Source of the DNA: Anas platyrhynchos
Lineage: Eukaryota; Chordata; Aves; Anseriformes; Anatidae
Length of the DNA: 64,000 bases
Direction: 5' to 3'
Assembly: GCF_047663525.1 (NCBI RefSeq)
Contig: NC_092587.1
Coordinates: 44,476,501-44,540,500, forward strand
Positions within the stretch are counted from its first letter, which is position 1, and each line of letters opens with the position of its first letter. Made by a program: the position numbers and the translations under genes. Shown one piece after another: positions 40,473 through 53,672 of this stretch. The notes below the pieces were generated by a model, which saw nothing but the letters and a program-made list of their open reading frames with translations, searched no databases and was not told the DNA's origin.

Positions 40473-40493
40473 TTATGTAAGTAACTTACATAA
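40473..40493. repeat. Perfect 21-bp palindrome with bZIP-like half-sites
   Basis: TTATGTAAGT, one A, then ACTTACATAA. Each arm carries TTATGTAA, a close match to PAR-bZIP, NFIL3 and C/EBP sites. It lies about 1.7 kb upstream of the presumed CNOT4 start in intergenic DNA. Confidence 0.9.
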
Positions 40494-42639
40494 GGAATGT
40501 AGTTGGTGACACACCTGGCGATGCTTCCTGTTGAATGAAGGTAAGTACTTTGACTCTAAAAGAAAAATGAAACTAATATATCTAAGAGCTGCGATTCATG
40601 GATCAGAGTTAAGGCTGTTAATATTAAGTGGATTCGGTGTTTTTTTCTAATCCACTGCTGAGGACTCTTCCCCTTGCTAAGACGCTGTTCCTAACTCCTT
40701 TACTGAGCCACATATGAACACAAATTTCAGCACACATCTGCTGTCAGAATAATTCACTAGGCCATCATGTGGCCACTGCTAGTTTTAAGGTGGCCATTGT
40801 TAGATTTAAGATGTCCTTCAATTAATTATTTTCTTGCTTTTAAGTAACTGTAGTTATTTCAATAGGTTGTTCTTACTTACATGGCCACATTTGGACACCT
40901 CAATCACCTTTGGAAAGGTTTATTTTTCATTTGTTTTGAATGGGTCTGGTAACTGAGAAGGATTGTTTCTAAGAAACTGTTTCTGTATCTACAAGGAAAA
41001 CTTTTCAGAGTGTGTTCTCTTGGGAATAACCAGTGCATACCAGCTAGAGTACAAATGTGCGTCCATAGGATTTACATTTTTGGCTTGCCTTCCACTTCCC
41101 CTGGCTTGGATGAGGAGTACTTAACACGAGCACTTCAAGATGGTAAAGTTTGCAAAGCATCTGCACAGACTGCCAGATGAATAGCTGGCAAGAAAAACCC
41201 AACAGGGCAGCACCTCTGGGTGTGGAGATGTGAAGCATCATTGCCCCAGGGCTGGCCAGCCACCCAGTCAGCCACCTGCTAGCTGGATTGACCCTGGTCT
41301 GTCAGTGTGTGCTGGAAATACAGACAGCGTACATGTTTCAGTGTGCTAGTATTGAGAAAATCCTTCAAGATTTGGAAAGCTGATGCTCCTGAGTTGTGCT
41401 GGAAGCAGCAGTTGGACATGTGCACCTGTATTTCATACTGACAGTCAGGTTTCATCCACAGAAAAAAAAAAAAAGAAAAAAAAAAGATGTTTTTCCAAGC
41501 TTCTGCAGAGCTTCATTGATTACGGAAAGTTCACAAGTATTAGTGCAGAATGATATACAATAGCTGATGACAGGATTTTTAGAGATTCAGCCTTATTTAC
41601 TGCACCAACAGTAAGAATTGCTCCCTGGACTGCTATGGATGTTAATGATGTTGCCATTCCTTTTGTCAGTCTGGGAGACCCAGACATCTTTCTGCTCCTC
41701 TGGCTAATGACGCCTTTTACTGGGCAAATGTGCTGGATAAAGGAACTATATGACTCTTCTGAGTAACAGCAGAATAATAACGAAGGGCTTTGTTGGAAAA
41801 TTGAAGGGCAGGTGGAGGAGCCTCACAAACACTCTGATCAATATTTGCTGCAAGTGACAGATGCTCACCATGTCTTGCTCAAAATCTATGAGAGAAGCAG
41901 GAGGTGTCCAAGCTGCTCAGGGAAGCAGAGTGAGGGATTTTGTCCTGCTCTTTTTTAAATGAGAGAATATATTGGTGAAAAATGAATGTGTTGTAGCCAA
42001 AGATATGAAAGAAATGTATCTTTGTTACTGCTTTTGTTAAGAATCAGTGTTATTAGGGAAAAATGAGAACTTCGGGATGCCTCTGCCAATTTTTTCATGG
42101 TAATCTTTACTTACTCAGCTTAACTCTGGCACAACACAACTTAAGTGCTAACTGCCCCTACCTTTGCAAATGAAAGCAGAAATCACTCCTGCTTTCTGGA
42201 AAGGGCACAGAAATCCATGGGGACCTACAGCGAGTCACCACTACTCTTGTTAACCTCCAGGTGCACTTGAGGTACTAGTACGCATATAACATCCTAATAT
42301 TCTTCAGAGGTCTGCTTCCTTCTGCACAATTTCCAGCAAATTTGCCTGTATGTCATTTTCCTTGTCCCAAACTCCTCTGAATCTAGATATTTGCATGCAA
42401 GCTAACACAAGTTGCCACCAGCATCCTTCCAGCTTGTCTTGTGCCTTCTGGCTTCTGCACTAAAATCCATTCGCAGGATCCACGGACTTCTCTTTCCTAT
42501 TCCTTTTTTCTCTTTTGAAACGTTTTTTATGCATTGAGCAGCTTGCAAGGCTCATGTTCCTCATCATTATGGTGCCTTGGTTGCCAGAGACAAATTGCAA
42601 ATATTTGTCATGAACACTGAACACAGTGCCCATGATAAT

Positions 42640-42785
42640 AGTTTTCTCTTTTTGTTTCTCTTTCTTTTTCTCTTTCTCTTTTTCTCCTCTTTTTTTTTTT
42701 TTTCCCCCTTTTTGTTTCCCTCTTTTTTCCCCCTTTTCTTCTTTTCCTTTTCCCTTTTCTTTTCATTTTTTTCTTCTCTATTTCA
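42640..42785 (+). repeat. Long polypyrimidine tract
   Basis: About 145 bases almost entirely of C and T on the plus strand, ending in TATTTCAG. It is low-complexity sequence. The ending looks like a splice acceptor, but no coding exon is recognisable after it. Confidence 0.85.
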
Positions 42786-45700
42786 GTATGTCATTCCCAT
42801 ATGCTTTTTCAGTCCAGGCTTCCCTAGGAAATGGATGTTCCCAGGAAACCTGGTTGCATGTAACAAAGAAAGATGCCTCTCCCTTTACTCTATTCTATAG
42901 AAAGCCTGTACTGGTTCTGGAACAGGAAGAAGGGAAGATTATGAACTTGTAAGAGGTGAAGAGGAACAGGATTTAAGTTTGCAGACTATGTGCACCTTGG
43001 TAGGGATTTTTCCTTGAAGTGCATTTCCAAGAGATGAGGAAAAAGTCTTACTGAAAAAGGCGATGGATAAATCAGAGGAGTACGCAGCATTGCATAGAAG
43101 AGTGCTGAAAAATACTCAGCTGCAGAAGCAAATGAGAGACGCCATACAGATGAGCAAGATGGTTGCATCACTTTGCTCTGTGCATAGTAAAATGGGATGC
43201 AGTCTTTGCCTTAAGATCTCTGATAGCACGTACAGGTCAGCATCGTGTGCGCTAAAAGAGAACAGACTTTAGAGCGACTGGCCCGAATCCAAGGATTTGA
43301 TATTGCTCAAGATTTGATTATAAGTGTCTCATAATCTCAGCATTTTGAAATGTTTAATTTTGGTAATTCGTCTCATAAAACGTGAAAGGAGCTAGGAGCT
43401 CAGTGTGCTGAGCAACGTATGAGCCAAATTAAATCTGCTATTGCTTTTTCCCTTTCTGCATCCACTGTTGCAATAAATATGTCTGCCCTGCAATCTGCCT
43501 TCCCTTTAACTCATGCTGGGCCGCCGTGTTGTTTGAGCAGCAGGAAGAGCAGCAGCGAGGCCAGAAGCGCAGCCAAGCAGCGTGGGGTGGCGACGTAGAT
43601 TGGATTCTCCTTTGTGGAAGGCCACAACGACCACACTGGGGAAGACTGTGCCAAACTGGTGGAGAGAGGCTCGTGGTTCACACAGCTCATTTCCACTGCC
43701 AGTGATGGCATGAAGACATTACCTGGTTTGGAGATGCAGCGCTCCACTCGAATACAGGATGTGATGGCAGTATCTCCCTCAGCAGCACTTGCAAGCTGAC
43801 CGTCTCTCTGGATTTCAAAAGGCATTTTTGTAACCTCAGTCTTCGTGTTTCAGTGTAGTGGTTTGAAACAAATACTAGCTCTACAACTCCCTGTATGAAG
43901 TGACATCATTTGACAGCTGTTGTAAATCACATGAGTACATTACAATACCGGGGTTCAGTGGCAATCTCACACATATAAATCTTTTCCAACTCACCCAGTT
44001 CTGGGGATTTAGAATGAAAAGTCCTGGAGGTCCTGCTCACACCCCTTGTGCTCTTGCAGCCAGTGTTTGCTTTATGGTGACAGTGCTCCACCTCTCAGGA
44101 TTGCCTCTCTCTTGCATTCAGTTTGGTAAATCCTAGTATTTGAGGCACCGCCATAAAGGCAGGTCTGGGTGTGCTGCACACAACCCGTGAGACAGTATCA
44201 GGGGAAGAAAAGAGGTGCTGCTCTAGGGAGCGTGTGAATTTGGCTGGCGGGACTGGAACTGCAAAGGAAGCCACCAGCATTCATCTAGATGTAATCCAGA
44301 TGATCTTGGAACAGAAGAGGGCACTCAGGGGCCAGACAGCAAATAAACCACATCACGTTATGCAATGAGGGAAAATCATTGCGAGAGTGGACAGAATCCT
44401 CCTGTGAGCTCGACACAGCTTATAGCTGGTGAGCCTGGGGTTCATTCATGCAAAATGAAAGCCCAGTCACTTTAAAACAATCTCTGTGAATGCACTCGAG
44501 ACAGCTCATCGAAAACATCTGAAGTAACATCCCTGTGTAGACAGGACTTCATTATGTTACTTGTTATTGTTTTCAGTGAGTCCTCACCTGCTCTTTAAAG
44601 CACAACATACATTACGAGAGAAAATTATTGCTCATTATTGTTGTATTCCTTAATTGCCTTCTATATTAGTGCGTTCAAAGGAATGCATTTTTCCTCTTCT
44701 GCCCTCTGCCTGCATCCAGCAGCACTCAGCATTTTCCACAGAGCTCCGAATTGCTTGCATTCTTACAAAAATGCCTCAGCCATATGGGATTTGCTGAGAC
44801 CAAATGAAAAGTGCATGACTTGGGAAAATGCAACACTTTATACTGCGTATTGATTCCATGGGCACTGTACAAACAGAAAATGTTAGTGAAAAAAATGTCT
44901 ACAGGCTTTAGTGGTGTGAGAGTTCACGTTCTGCACAGGCCAGGCGTGGCCGGAGCTCACCGGTCAAGAAAGTGTGACGTTGCACTAAGGGGCAGGGGTG
45001 AACTTTGATGCTTGTAAATATATTGCACCAGCCAAGCTCCAGCTGCAACCTTGCAGTTTTCCAGGCAGATCTACTTCCTTTTGCCAGAGGAATGTGAGCC
45101 ACTGCAGCTAATTTTGTGCTGTATAAATAATGCTGATAAAGAGACAAGCCTGAGATTAGACAGGCTAGATAGCCAAAATAATAGATTAAATCAGAAAGGT
45201 GAAGCATTTGTTAATCAGAAATATGAGTATGTTCCCTAAGAAGCTGCAGGAACCCGACTGTAATGATGATGAATGAGAGATCCCAGAATAATAAGATCAG
45301 TCTTGCATATAGGCAGAGCTGCATCTGAGACTCCGTATGACATGGATGTGCTTGTTGTACAGAGAAATTGGGCCTTTATGTTCTGATAGAGGACATTTCC
45401 TCTTCTTAATGGCCTGTTCTTGACATGCTGACAGAGCGAAGGCTGTGCTGTGTGCCTGGTGCTGCTTTGCTCTTTCCCCTTCTGCTCCTTCTTCTCTCCA
45501 GCATCTTCCTTCCTATGGCATTACAGGGCCAGACTGAGGGACACCAAAAGCAGGGATCATTGCCAGGGGGACAGACACGAGGCTGGTATCCTGACTATAC
45601 TGTTCAGCTTAATGGAGACACCAGAAGCATGGCAGGTATTTATCTACTTTAATATATAGGTTTGCATCTTTCCTATGAATTGCCAAAGTTTACTGTATTT

Positions 45701-48416
45701 TCTCCTGCAACATTTAAATAATTGTCACATTACCGCGTGAATAGTAAAATCTCCTCTTAACAAGTCAGAGGTGGAATTGAAGCCCTGGCTAGACCCAGTT
45801 TGTTTTATTCCTAATAATCTAGCAGTTGTTTTTTTTAAAGGAATGACAAATTGCCTCTGATTCTTAAATAAGTTATTTTAAGCTGCAGTCAGCCAGCCTG
45901 TGACAGGAGCCACGTTTTGCTAAACCATGCAAATCATGTGCTGATTTTTACTTAAGGTTTTCTTTTTTTCTCCTTACTCTCCTTGTATCATTTCTGGGAA
46001 ACCAAAGCATTGCATGGAAAGCTTCTGCACAGATGTGCCATCAGCACTTCCACTGCTTATGTATTGTGTCACTCTTACCTGAGGTGGTGTTTGTTTTATA
46101 AAAACTCACTGCAGGCTGGGCCTTAGAAGGTACTGCACAGTTGTTGGATTGACATGTGGAGAAGGAAGGATATGCTGAGTTCTTTGCTCTAGTCTATTTC
46201 TAAAGCTCTCTCTCCTAACTTGGCAGTAAAAGAATATAACATCTAAATGCCACAACTTTCAAATTTTTCAGATGCTTATAGGATGCGCAGGATCCCAGAA
46301 AAGTAGCCTGATTTCCAAAACAGGTGAACATTTGCAATTTCTGTAAAGAACAATGACAACTCATCATTCCATGGAAGATTGTTTCATTCTACAAGTTTCC
46401 CACACAGGATTTCCACACCAAGTCTCAGGCCCACACTGTGGAAAACATTGGTACAGGATGACGATACAAGAAGGATGTGGGCACCCACCAGATTCTACCA
46501 AACACATCGAGACTCTGCCATGTTTAATCTCCTAGGCGTATTATGTTGGAATGAATTATAAAAAGACTTCAGGGTGAAGCTATGACTAATCAGAACAGTA
46601 GGTAACAAGAAGACTGCTGAGAGAAGAAAGCAGGGAATTCACTGCAGCGCAAGATGCACAGGGTGCTACGTAACAGGAGGCTCTGCCAAAGGCTAGCTGC
46701 ACGTGGGCAGCCTTGTCGCCCTTCAGAGGCAACCCTTTCATTCAGCTTGTCTGAAGGCAGTCACTTTCTTCACTCTCCTGCACAGAAGCAGTGGAGTAAA
46801 AGCATCAAGATCAGGTAGGCAGCCTGCTACTTCCCACTTTGGTGAGGAGACTTTGCCAAAATTAGGGGCATGAGGGAAGTGAGCTGCTGGTTGCCTTCTT
46901 CTTCAATCCTCTTTGCAGATAGGAATCTAGACACTGGACGTTCTTCCTGCTGCATAATATATACCTTTCCTCATTCTTCTGAGCAGTGTATACCTTGACT
47001 CATTTCTGTCCAACTTCAAAGGCACAGAAATCAGAGGGAGATCTCTCAGACCTCTTCTCACCAGAATGAAGTCATATCGTCTCACCTCAGGACAGGCAAA
47101 CAGTGAGTAGTCTGAGCTGAGATTTTAAAGATGAGGGTGTTATCATTTCATCTTCAGGATCTAGTTAACATCCAAGCTTCTTATCCAAGTTTGTCTAGAT
47201 CTAGTAGGCAAAAATGCCAATTTGGATTTTATTTTAAAATAGTTAAATAGGTACAGTATCTGTTTATTGAGGTACAATTATTATCAGGAGAAGTCAAAGA
47301 GCAGACACAGAATGCAGGACTCAAAATCTAAAGTAAGACTGCTGAAAGAATAACAATGGTTCTATTGTACTCCAGTACAAAAGCAAATATGATGGCCTAA
47401 TTGAATTTTATTGGGTGCTGCTTTCTAATTGTAGATGTGACTGAATGATCCAAACTGTAGAAGGTGGTTGGCTAATACTCTGAGTAGTGTGATTCCTTAA
47501 GAAAACCTAGCTATGACACAGCATCCACCTTTAATTGGTACCTTTCATCTCAGATAACTGAGGAATTAAGAGGATAAACACAGCCACCTTAGGTTTTCAT
47601 TACTTGTCTGTCTCTTTTATAGGCCTTTACAGTTCAGTAGCTCTCAATGTCATGAAGCAACCAGTTCACGAGAGAAGTCTCCAAGAAATTCAACACACAC
47701 AAGTTCAAAAGGCTGGTTGCTTTAAACCCTCTTTGAAGCTTCCACACATGTGAAATCCAAGCAGTTGTTTTAAATAAAAGCTCTAAATGTGAGCCATGGC
47801 AGCTCAGTCTGCAGAAGGCTTGTGAATACAGAAGAGTAGACTGACAGCACAATTACCTGTAAGGTGTGCCCACTGCGTGCTGGGCTTGGGTTTTTGTTCA
47901 TGTCACCACATGTGACAGAAGGTCACCCGAAAGGTGATTCCTGCTGTCCTACCACTGCAGTCCTCATGCTGACTGGCTCTGGCAGGCAGTCCTCCTGCTG
48001 AGGACCGTCTTCATCTATCACAGCTGACTCCAGCCGTGATTTGGTTGGGAAGGATGTGGGCATCATGCCATGATATATGTCGCACTGGGTGACACTAGCT
48101 GTGTGTGGTGGCAGAACCCCCTAACTGCCTCCTTACTCCCTCTTAATTCTGAATATCAACAATTAATACTATCCTCTAATTCTCTCCAAGTCTGTGTTTG
48201 CACAGTATTGTTGGATCCTTTTTTATGGGGCCATGAATGGAGAGACAAGACAGGTAATTATTAGGTGAGATCAATCTGTCTATTGAGAGCACTGGGGCTA
48301 TATGACTCATGGAATTATCTGAGTAGACAAACAAACCAGAAAGTATTAAAAGAGTGGTTCTGATCAATACAAATAAAAACACATTTTTGTTCTTGCTGAG
48401 AACAGGGAGAAAAAGG

Positions 48417-48440
48417 AAAAAAAAAAAAAAAAAAAAAAAA
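48417..48440. repeat. Poly-A run (24)
   Basis: Uninterrupted A run in the intergenic region. I looked upstream for a retroposed gene or LINE 3' end and did not recognise one. Confidence 0.9.
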
Positions 48441-50619
48441 GTAACCTTGCAATATAGATTGGCTTGGTTTGAAAACACCCATAAGGAAGAAAAGGTTATA
48501 GCTGGTCAAGTTCACAGACCTGGTGGAAGTGGTGTCCTCTTTCACACATGGATCAGGCTTTCAAGAACTCTCCAAAGTAGCAGAAACTTAGGTTACATTT
48601 CTTCATGATTTAGGCAGAAAGAAAATTGGTATTTGAGTCTTACATTACTTGAGCTCTAAGGCAGTAGAGAACTCCAGACTGTGCTTCTCTCAGTTCTTTT
48701 GGTTGAGGCTGGTGCTTTTTTCCAAGAGACTTGAAGACTGAAACAGACCACAGGAGAAAGACGCTTTACATGGTGGTAAAGATCAGATTGAATGATCTTG
48801 AAAAATGATGATGATTGAAAGATGAGATTACTCATCTGAATGGTGGAATTATCTCTAAGACCCTCTGGCAGGCTCCAGTTCCATATCCAGTGAAAGTTCA
48901 TTTATACCTTGCAAAATGAAGTGGCACTAACAAAAAGCTTGAGAGCGTACAATGCCAAAGTCACCTCCAACCTTTATGGGAGGTAGGGGAGATGTGTTAA
49001 GCTGAGGAAGGGGGGATGTAGCAAGCCTCTCACAACCTGAAAAATGATCTGAACTGCTCCAGTGAAAGGGAGGCATTAAGCCTTCTTATAATGCTGGCTT
49101 GACCACAAAATTGACACTCAGATTTCTCAGAAGTTCTGGAAAATCACTTTGAAACACATTTACCATCTGCCAGGATAAAAACAATGTCAAACTAAGTCAC
49201 CCAAAATGTACAATCAAATCTTCATTAAAAATAAGGCCACCTCATTTTTAGGGCATTTCTCATAGCTTAGTGCTCTTGTGTAGTTGTATTCCAAATACAC
49301 CTACAAGCAAACCTTCTCCTTGGTGTCTTACAACGAGCCAGTACCTCCTGGGCTGGACTTGACCGCAACTTCTTGTCTCCTCAGACAGACTGTAAATTAA
49401 ATAGGAGTGAAAGTATTATACATTATAAAAAAAATAATTTAGTTAATAGAAAGATGCCTAGGAAGGCAGCCAAGTGACACATTCTGAGTATTATTTCCAA
49501 GCAAATATTGATTGCCATTTGTAAAGAGATAGCACAAGATGTAAAGCTATCTTGAGATCATAACCATAATTACTGCTGTCTGAGAACTGGTATGACCCTT
49601 GATGCAGATACCAACCATAATGATGAATGTGGGTCACTTTTTTTTTTTTTTTCCTGCAAGTTCTTGACCTTTGAATTTCTGTTCCTGAAATCGGTGTTTC
49701 TTGTATGCAGCTTTCACTAGGTTATTAACTTTGGAGTGAACTATTCTCCAAAGTATGCTTCATTATCCATAATAATTCCACAAAAGTTAATTTACAATAG
49801 TAGTAGTTTTGACTTGCAGGAAGACCTAACAGATTACCGTTCCAGCATGTTGGACACCTGCAGACACACATGATTAACTCTGAGAAATTTATCTTTTCCA
49901 TTGGTTAGGTCTCATTTTGTTTGAGAGTTCATATTAGCTGACCAGGTGTTTTTCAGCACTACATTTCAAAGACAGAGGATTAGCTTTGTCTGACTTAAGT
50001 AGGAATGTTCTTGAATGATTAGGGAAATTCATTTTGGCTATCTGATGCCATCTAGAAGGAAGGTATGACAGTGGTATGTGCCATGCAGCTTGGAAACCTG
50101 CAGATAAGATAAAGGTTTTCCACTATTCTACCATTAAACACTCAAGCAACCGAATGAGCATAGCCATAATCGCCAGCCTTGATCACTCAAGCACGTAATA
50201 CAGTTCAGTGCTTCAACATCTAAGGTGTCACCTTGGTAGGAGTTATTGAACATGTGGTCTCAACAATTGCTCTATTAAATGTGAATGGCTCCTATTGCTT
50301 CTCATTATCCTTCTGCAGCACAGTCATAACCAAATAAAGCAGGAGGAGACCTTAAGAGATTTGTGCCTTCTTGTGAAATAATTTGGCACCAGAGACAATT
50401 AATACAGTTGCCCCTTTCAGAAATTAGATTTGCTCTGTCCATGTCCTGCAGATTCTTGCTGCTGAGGATAATTCTTCAAAATCCTTAGAAAATTTCAACA
50501 AAACAAAAATGGACCGGAGCAGAAAGCAAATCCTTTCTTATGCTACCTATTCATGCAGGTTTCTCTTTCAAATAGGCTATCTCAGAGCATCAAGACAGGG
50601 AAAGTACTTCAGTAACTGA

Positions 50620-50814
50620 CTGTCAGAACTGTGCAAGACAGATTATGCACACATCTTCAGTGTGGAGAAACTTATCCGCTTGTACTCAGAGAATGCCAAA
50701 GTGGACGACAATGGGAAAATGATTAACAGAGTGGCAGTATAATTTGTGAAGCAAATTTATGTTGCAGCAAAGAAAGCATTGCCAGATGCCATTTTTCCCA
50801 AGTCATGTTGGTTC
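50620..50814 (+). pseudogene. Possible decayed coding patch, family unknown
   Basis: One plus frame reads LSELCKTDYAHIFSVEKLIR, then LYSENAKVDDNGKMINRVAV, an in-frame TAA at 50740-50742, and FVKQIYVAAKKALPDAIFPK. The amino-acid composition (charged, no low complexity, plausible helices) continues across the stop in the same frame, which is what a decayed exon would look like. I do not recognise the family. A TGA at 50617-50619 lies just before it. It may equally be chance. Confidence 0.2.
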
Positions 50815-53653
50815 CCATCAAATTCATTCAGTTTATAAGTATAAAGTCATGATTTTTCCAATTTGGCTCAGGTTATGACTGTCAGGATGCTTTCTCTCCC
50901 ATCTCCTGTATCACCACTACTTAAAGAACCTCTGTGCTTTACATTCTTAGCACAGGCATTTTTGTGCAACCTTACACACCTTCAGTGTTGCCAAAGTGAC
51001 TTCATTACACTTCCGTGGCTTTACACCTAATCCAGCACAGCCATTCTCTGATGAGAATCCAAAAGTTAAGCGTACAATTCAGCCTACAAGGTATATACAA
51101 GATTCTTTGGAAAGAGCTCACTGTGAATTTCAGAGCAAAGTCTGAAACTGTGGGACTGGCAACTAGCAAAAACATCAACCATCTGTAAATCTGATACGGA
51201 AATCCCTGAACAGAATGAATATCAATGAGGCAGTTGATGTGCCAACTTGTCTATGGACTACATCAAATATCTCCATTTGGCTTGTACTTTGCTTTTCTGT
51301 CATTTTCCCTGTTGTATGTTTCCTCACCTCTTGTTGTCGATTACTTGCAGTTACACCATTAAAACAATCAGATTATATCCTCCGTTAATAACTGCTGCAT
51401 TCCCTTCAGATGCTAGATGAAGAAATTATTACAAAAAGGAAGATGAAAGCTATTTTAATTCTGGGAGAGAGAACAACGAATAAAAAGACAGAGTGCTCAG
51501 GGCCCCAAAGCAGGAATTAGCAAAAAAGTTGCCAAAATAGTTCAAGAGACATCACACAGCCAAGAATGGTATTTTCAATTTACCTCTGCAGCTCAGACAG
51601 GGATCACAAACACCCAGTTGTCAAGCAGGGAAATGACTGATTCCCCTTATCAAGGCGTTCATTTGTGACTTGATGTTGATTGTCAATAGTTGTCCTAACA
51701 TAGGGAGGACAACATTGATCATTGTTCAGCTCCCTTCCCTCCATTCCCATATCCTGAAGAAGGTATTTGTACAACTTTGCCAACATTTAGCTTTTTGTTG
51801 CCTTGGACTAGATAAACCACTTCTCCAAGCTAGCAACAACCTCACACAGTTTCTCTGATGAGCTTAGAAACCATGGTGACAGTAGAAATATCTAGGATGA
51901 AAGACAGAGAAATTACAAAGTTATTTTTTTGAGAATAACTGCAGGGAAAGGTCTTACATTTTTCTTCTAAGATTTGAGGCTGGGTTGATAATCTTGATGT
52001 ATAAAACACACCTTTTCATAACAAAGACAAGATTAGAGTGCTAAGAAGTTTTCTGGAAAATTAGCCTGCATGGTAAGACAATTCAGGGATTTTACTCCGC
52101 CAACTTAACGGAACCCAAAACCACATTCTTTTTGTGTTCAGATAGGGCCAGGGTAAAGATCCAGTTGATCAGCATTCCAGGCTACTGTGAAATGTTACAC
52201 CCATTTTTACAGATGAGTAAGCTGAGATGCACAGTGTTGGTGTCAGTCAAAATAAGAGCTCAAGGAAGTAAGTTTTATGGTCTAGTCAGTAGCCAGAAAT
52301 ACTTCCAACTTTCTGGGTAAAAAAAAAAAAATCTTTCAAAATGTAAATGCTCATCTATATTTATGTAGATGTACGTCTACAGGGCATCTTCTTCAGCTAC
52401 CAGGCAGAAAATACTTTGGATTTTCATTTCAGTTAATCACCCAGGTTGTGATCCCCATGATTGCACTCAAGATTAAAGGTATGAGATTATGGATGGCCTC
52501 CTGGGCATTAGAAAAAACTTTTATTACTAGCAATTGTTCTTCCTAATCATAATAAAATGCAAACTAAATAAATTGTATTATCATTATTGTTATCTTTGTA
52601 TCCTGGTATGTGATTTGACTATGAAAAGCAATGACTAGATTTAATATTATTATTAAAAATAATAATACTACCTCTGTATTACAGCACAAAGCATCTAGAA
52701 TTTCCAGCCAAAGACCAGGCATCCATGGTGCAGCTAATTTTAGTTCTTACTAGCAGTTATTGCTACCTACAAAAAATAGCATGCTTTATACAAGCTTTCA
52801 CGTGGCATAAGCAGAATTCACTATCCCGCAGGCAATCTGGGGACCTCCTTTCCCTGGAATCCAGAGGAATTAATATCCATCTCAGGCATTCAGTGCCAGC
52901 CTACCTTTGATACTTCCCAGATTTCCATCCTCTAATTAAGGATGAAAGAAGCATGTGTCCCTCACTGAACCCAGCTGTCTTGGAGGAGAACTTCCTAAGA
53001 GCTATTGTTAGGAAGAGGAATGAGGTATTCTTTTCCTATAGTGACTTGGCAAAAATAGCTTAACAAACCAGCCAGCAATCCCGGGTAAACAGTAAGATCC
53101 TCAATTAAAGGACAGCCAATAAAGCAAGAATAAGCAAAGAATTACTAGCCATGGACTTGCCTGCTCATCAAAGCACAGATGAATGCAGCTATGCCGACAT
53201 AAATACGTTTAGAATGTATGGTATGGTGTATCTAGCTACAACTCTTCCTTCATCCATACTAGGAGTTCTACTGTCACAACTGTTTTGCATTAAAAAAAAT
53301 CACATTGCTAACAGAGAAAGAGTAAAATAAATGCTATGCAGCTGAAGCTAAGTGTGGCATTTTTCTTCTGAAGTTCAACTGCTCAGTGACCTACCCCATA
53401 CCATCTGCTCTTTTCATGGAGTTTTTTTCTTCACATTGCTATGTGACTGGTGGCCCATTGGCAAAGGACCCAAAAGAATTATCTGGAAACTTAACATCTT
53501 CAATCTGCAGTGGTTAGACAGGATTTTTTTCCTCTGAGATAAAAAAAAATAAATAAATGTGTGCAATCTGGCTGCATCTGAATGCCAAAAGCAATATGAC
53601 AGCTCTTAATGTCTGGGAAAGGCTTTTTTAAAAATTTGATTCGTTTATTTATC

Positions 53654-53672
53654 TTTTTTTTTTTTTTTTTTT
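53654..53672. repeat. Poly-T run (19)
   Basis: Homopolymer in intergenic DNA with no associated feature recognised. Confidence 0.9.

Noticed and set aside
48417..48440. Poly-A run as the tail of a processed pseudogene
   Set aside because: The upstream sequence shows no recognisable retrocopy and no target-site duplication that I could identify.
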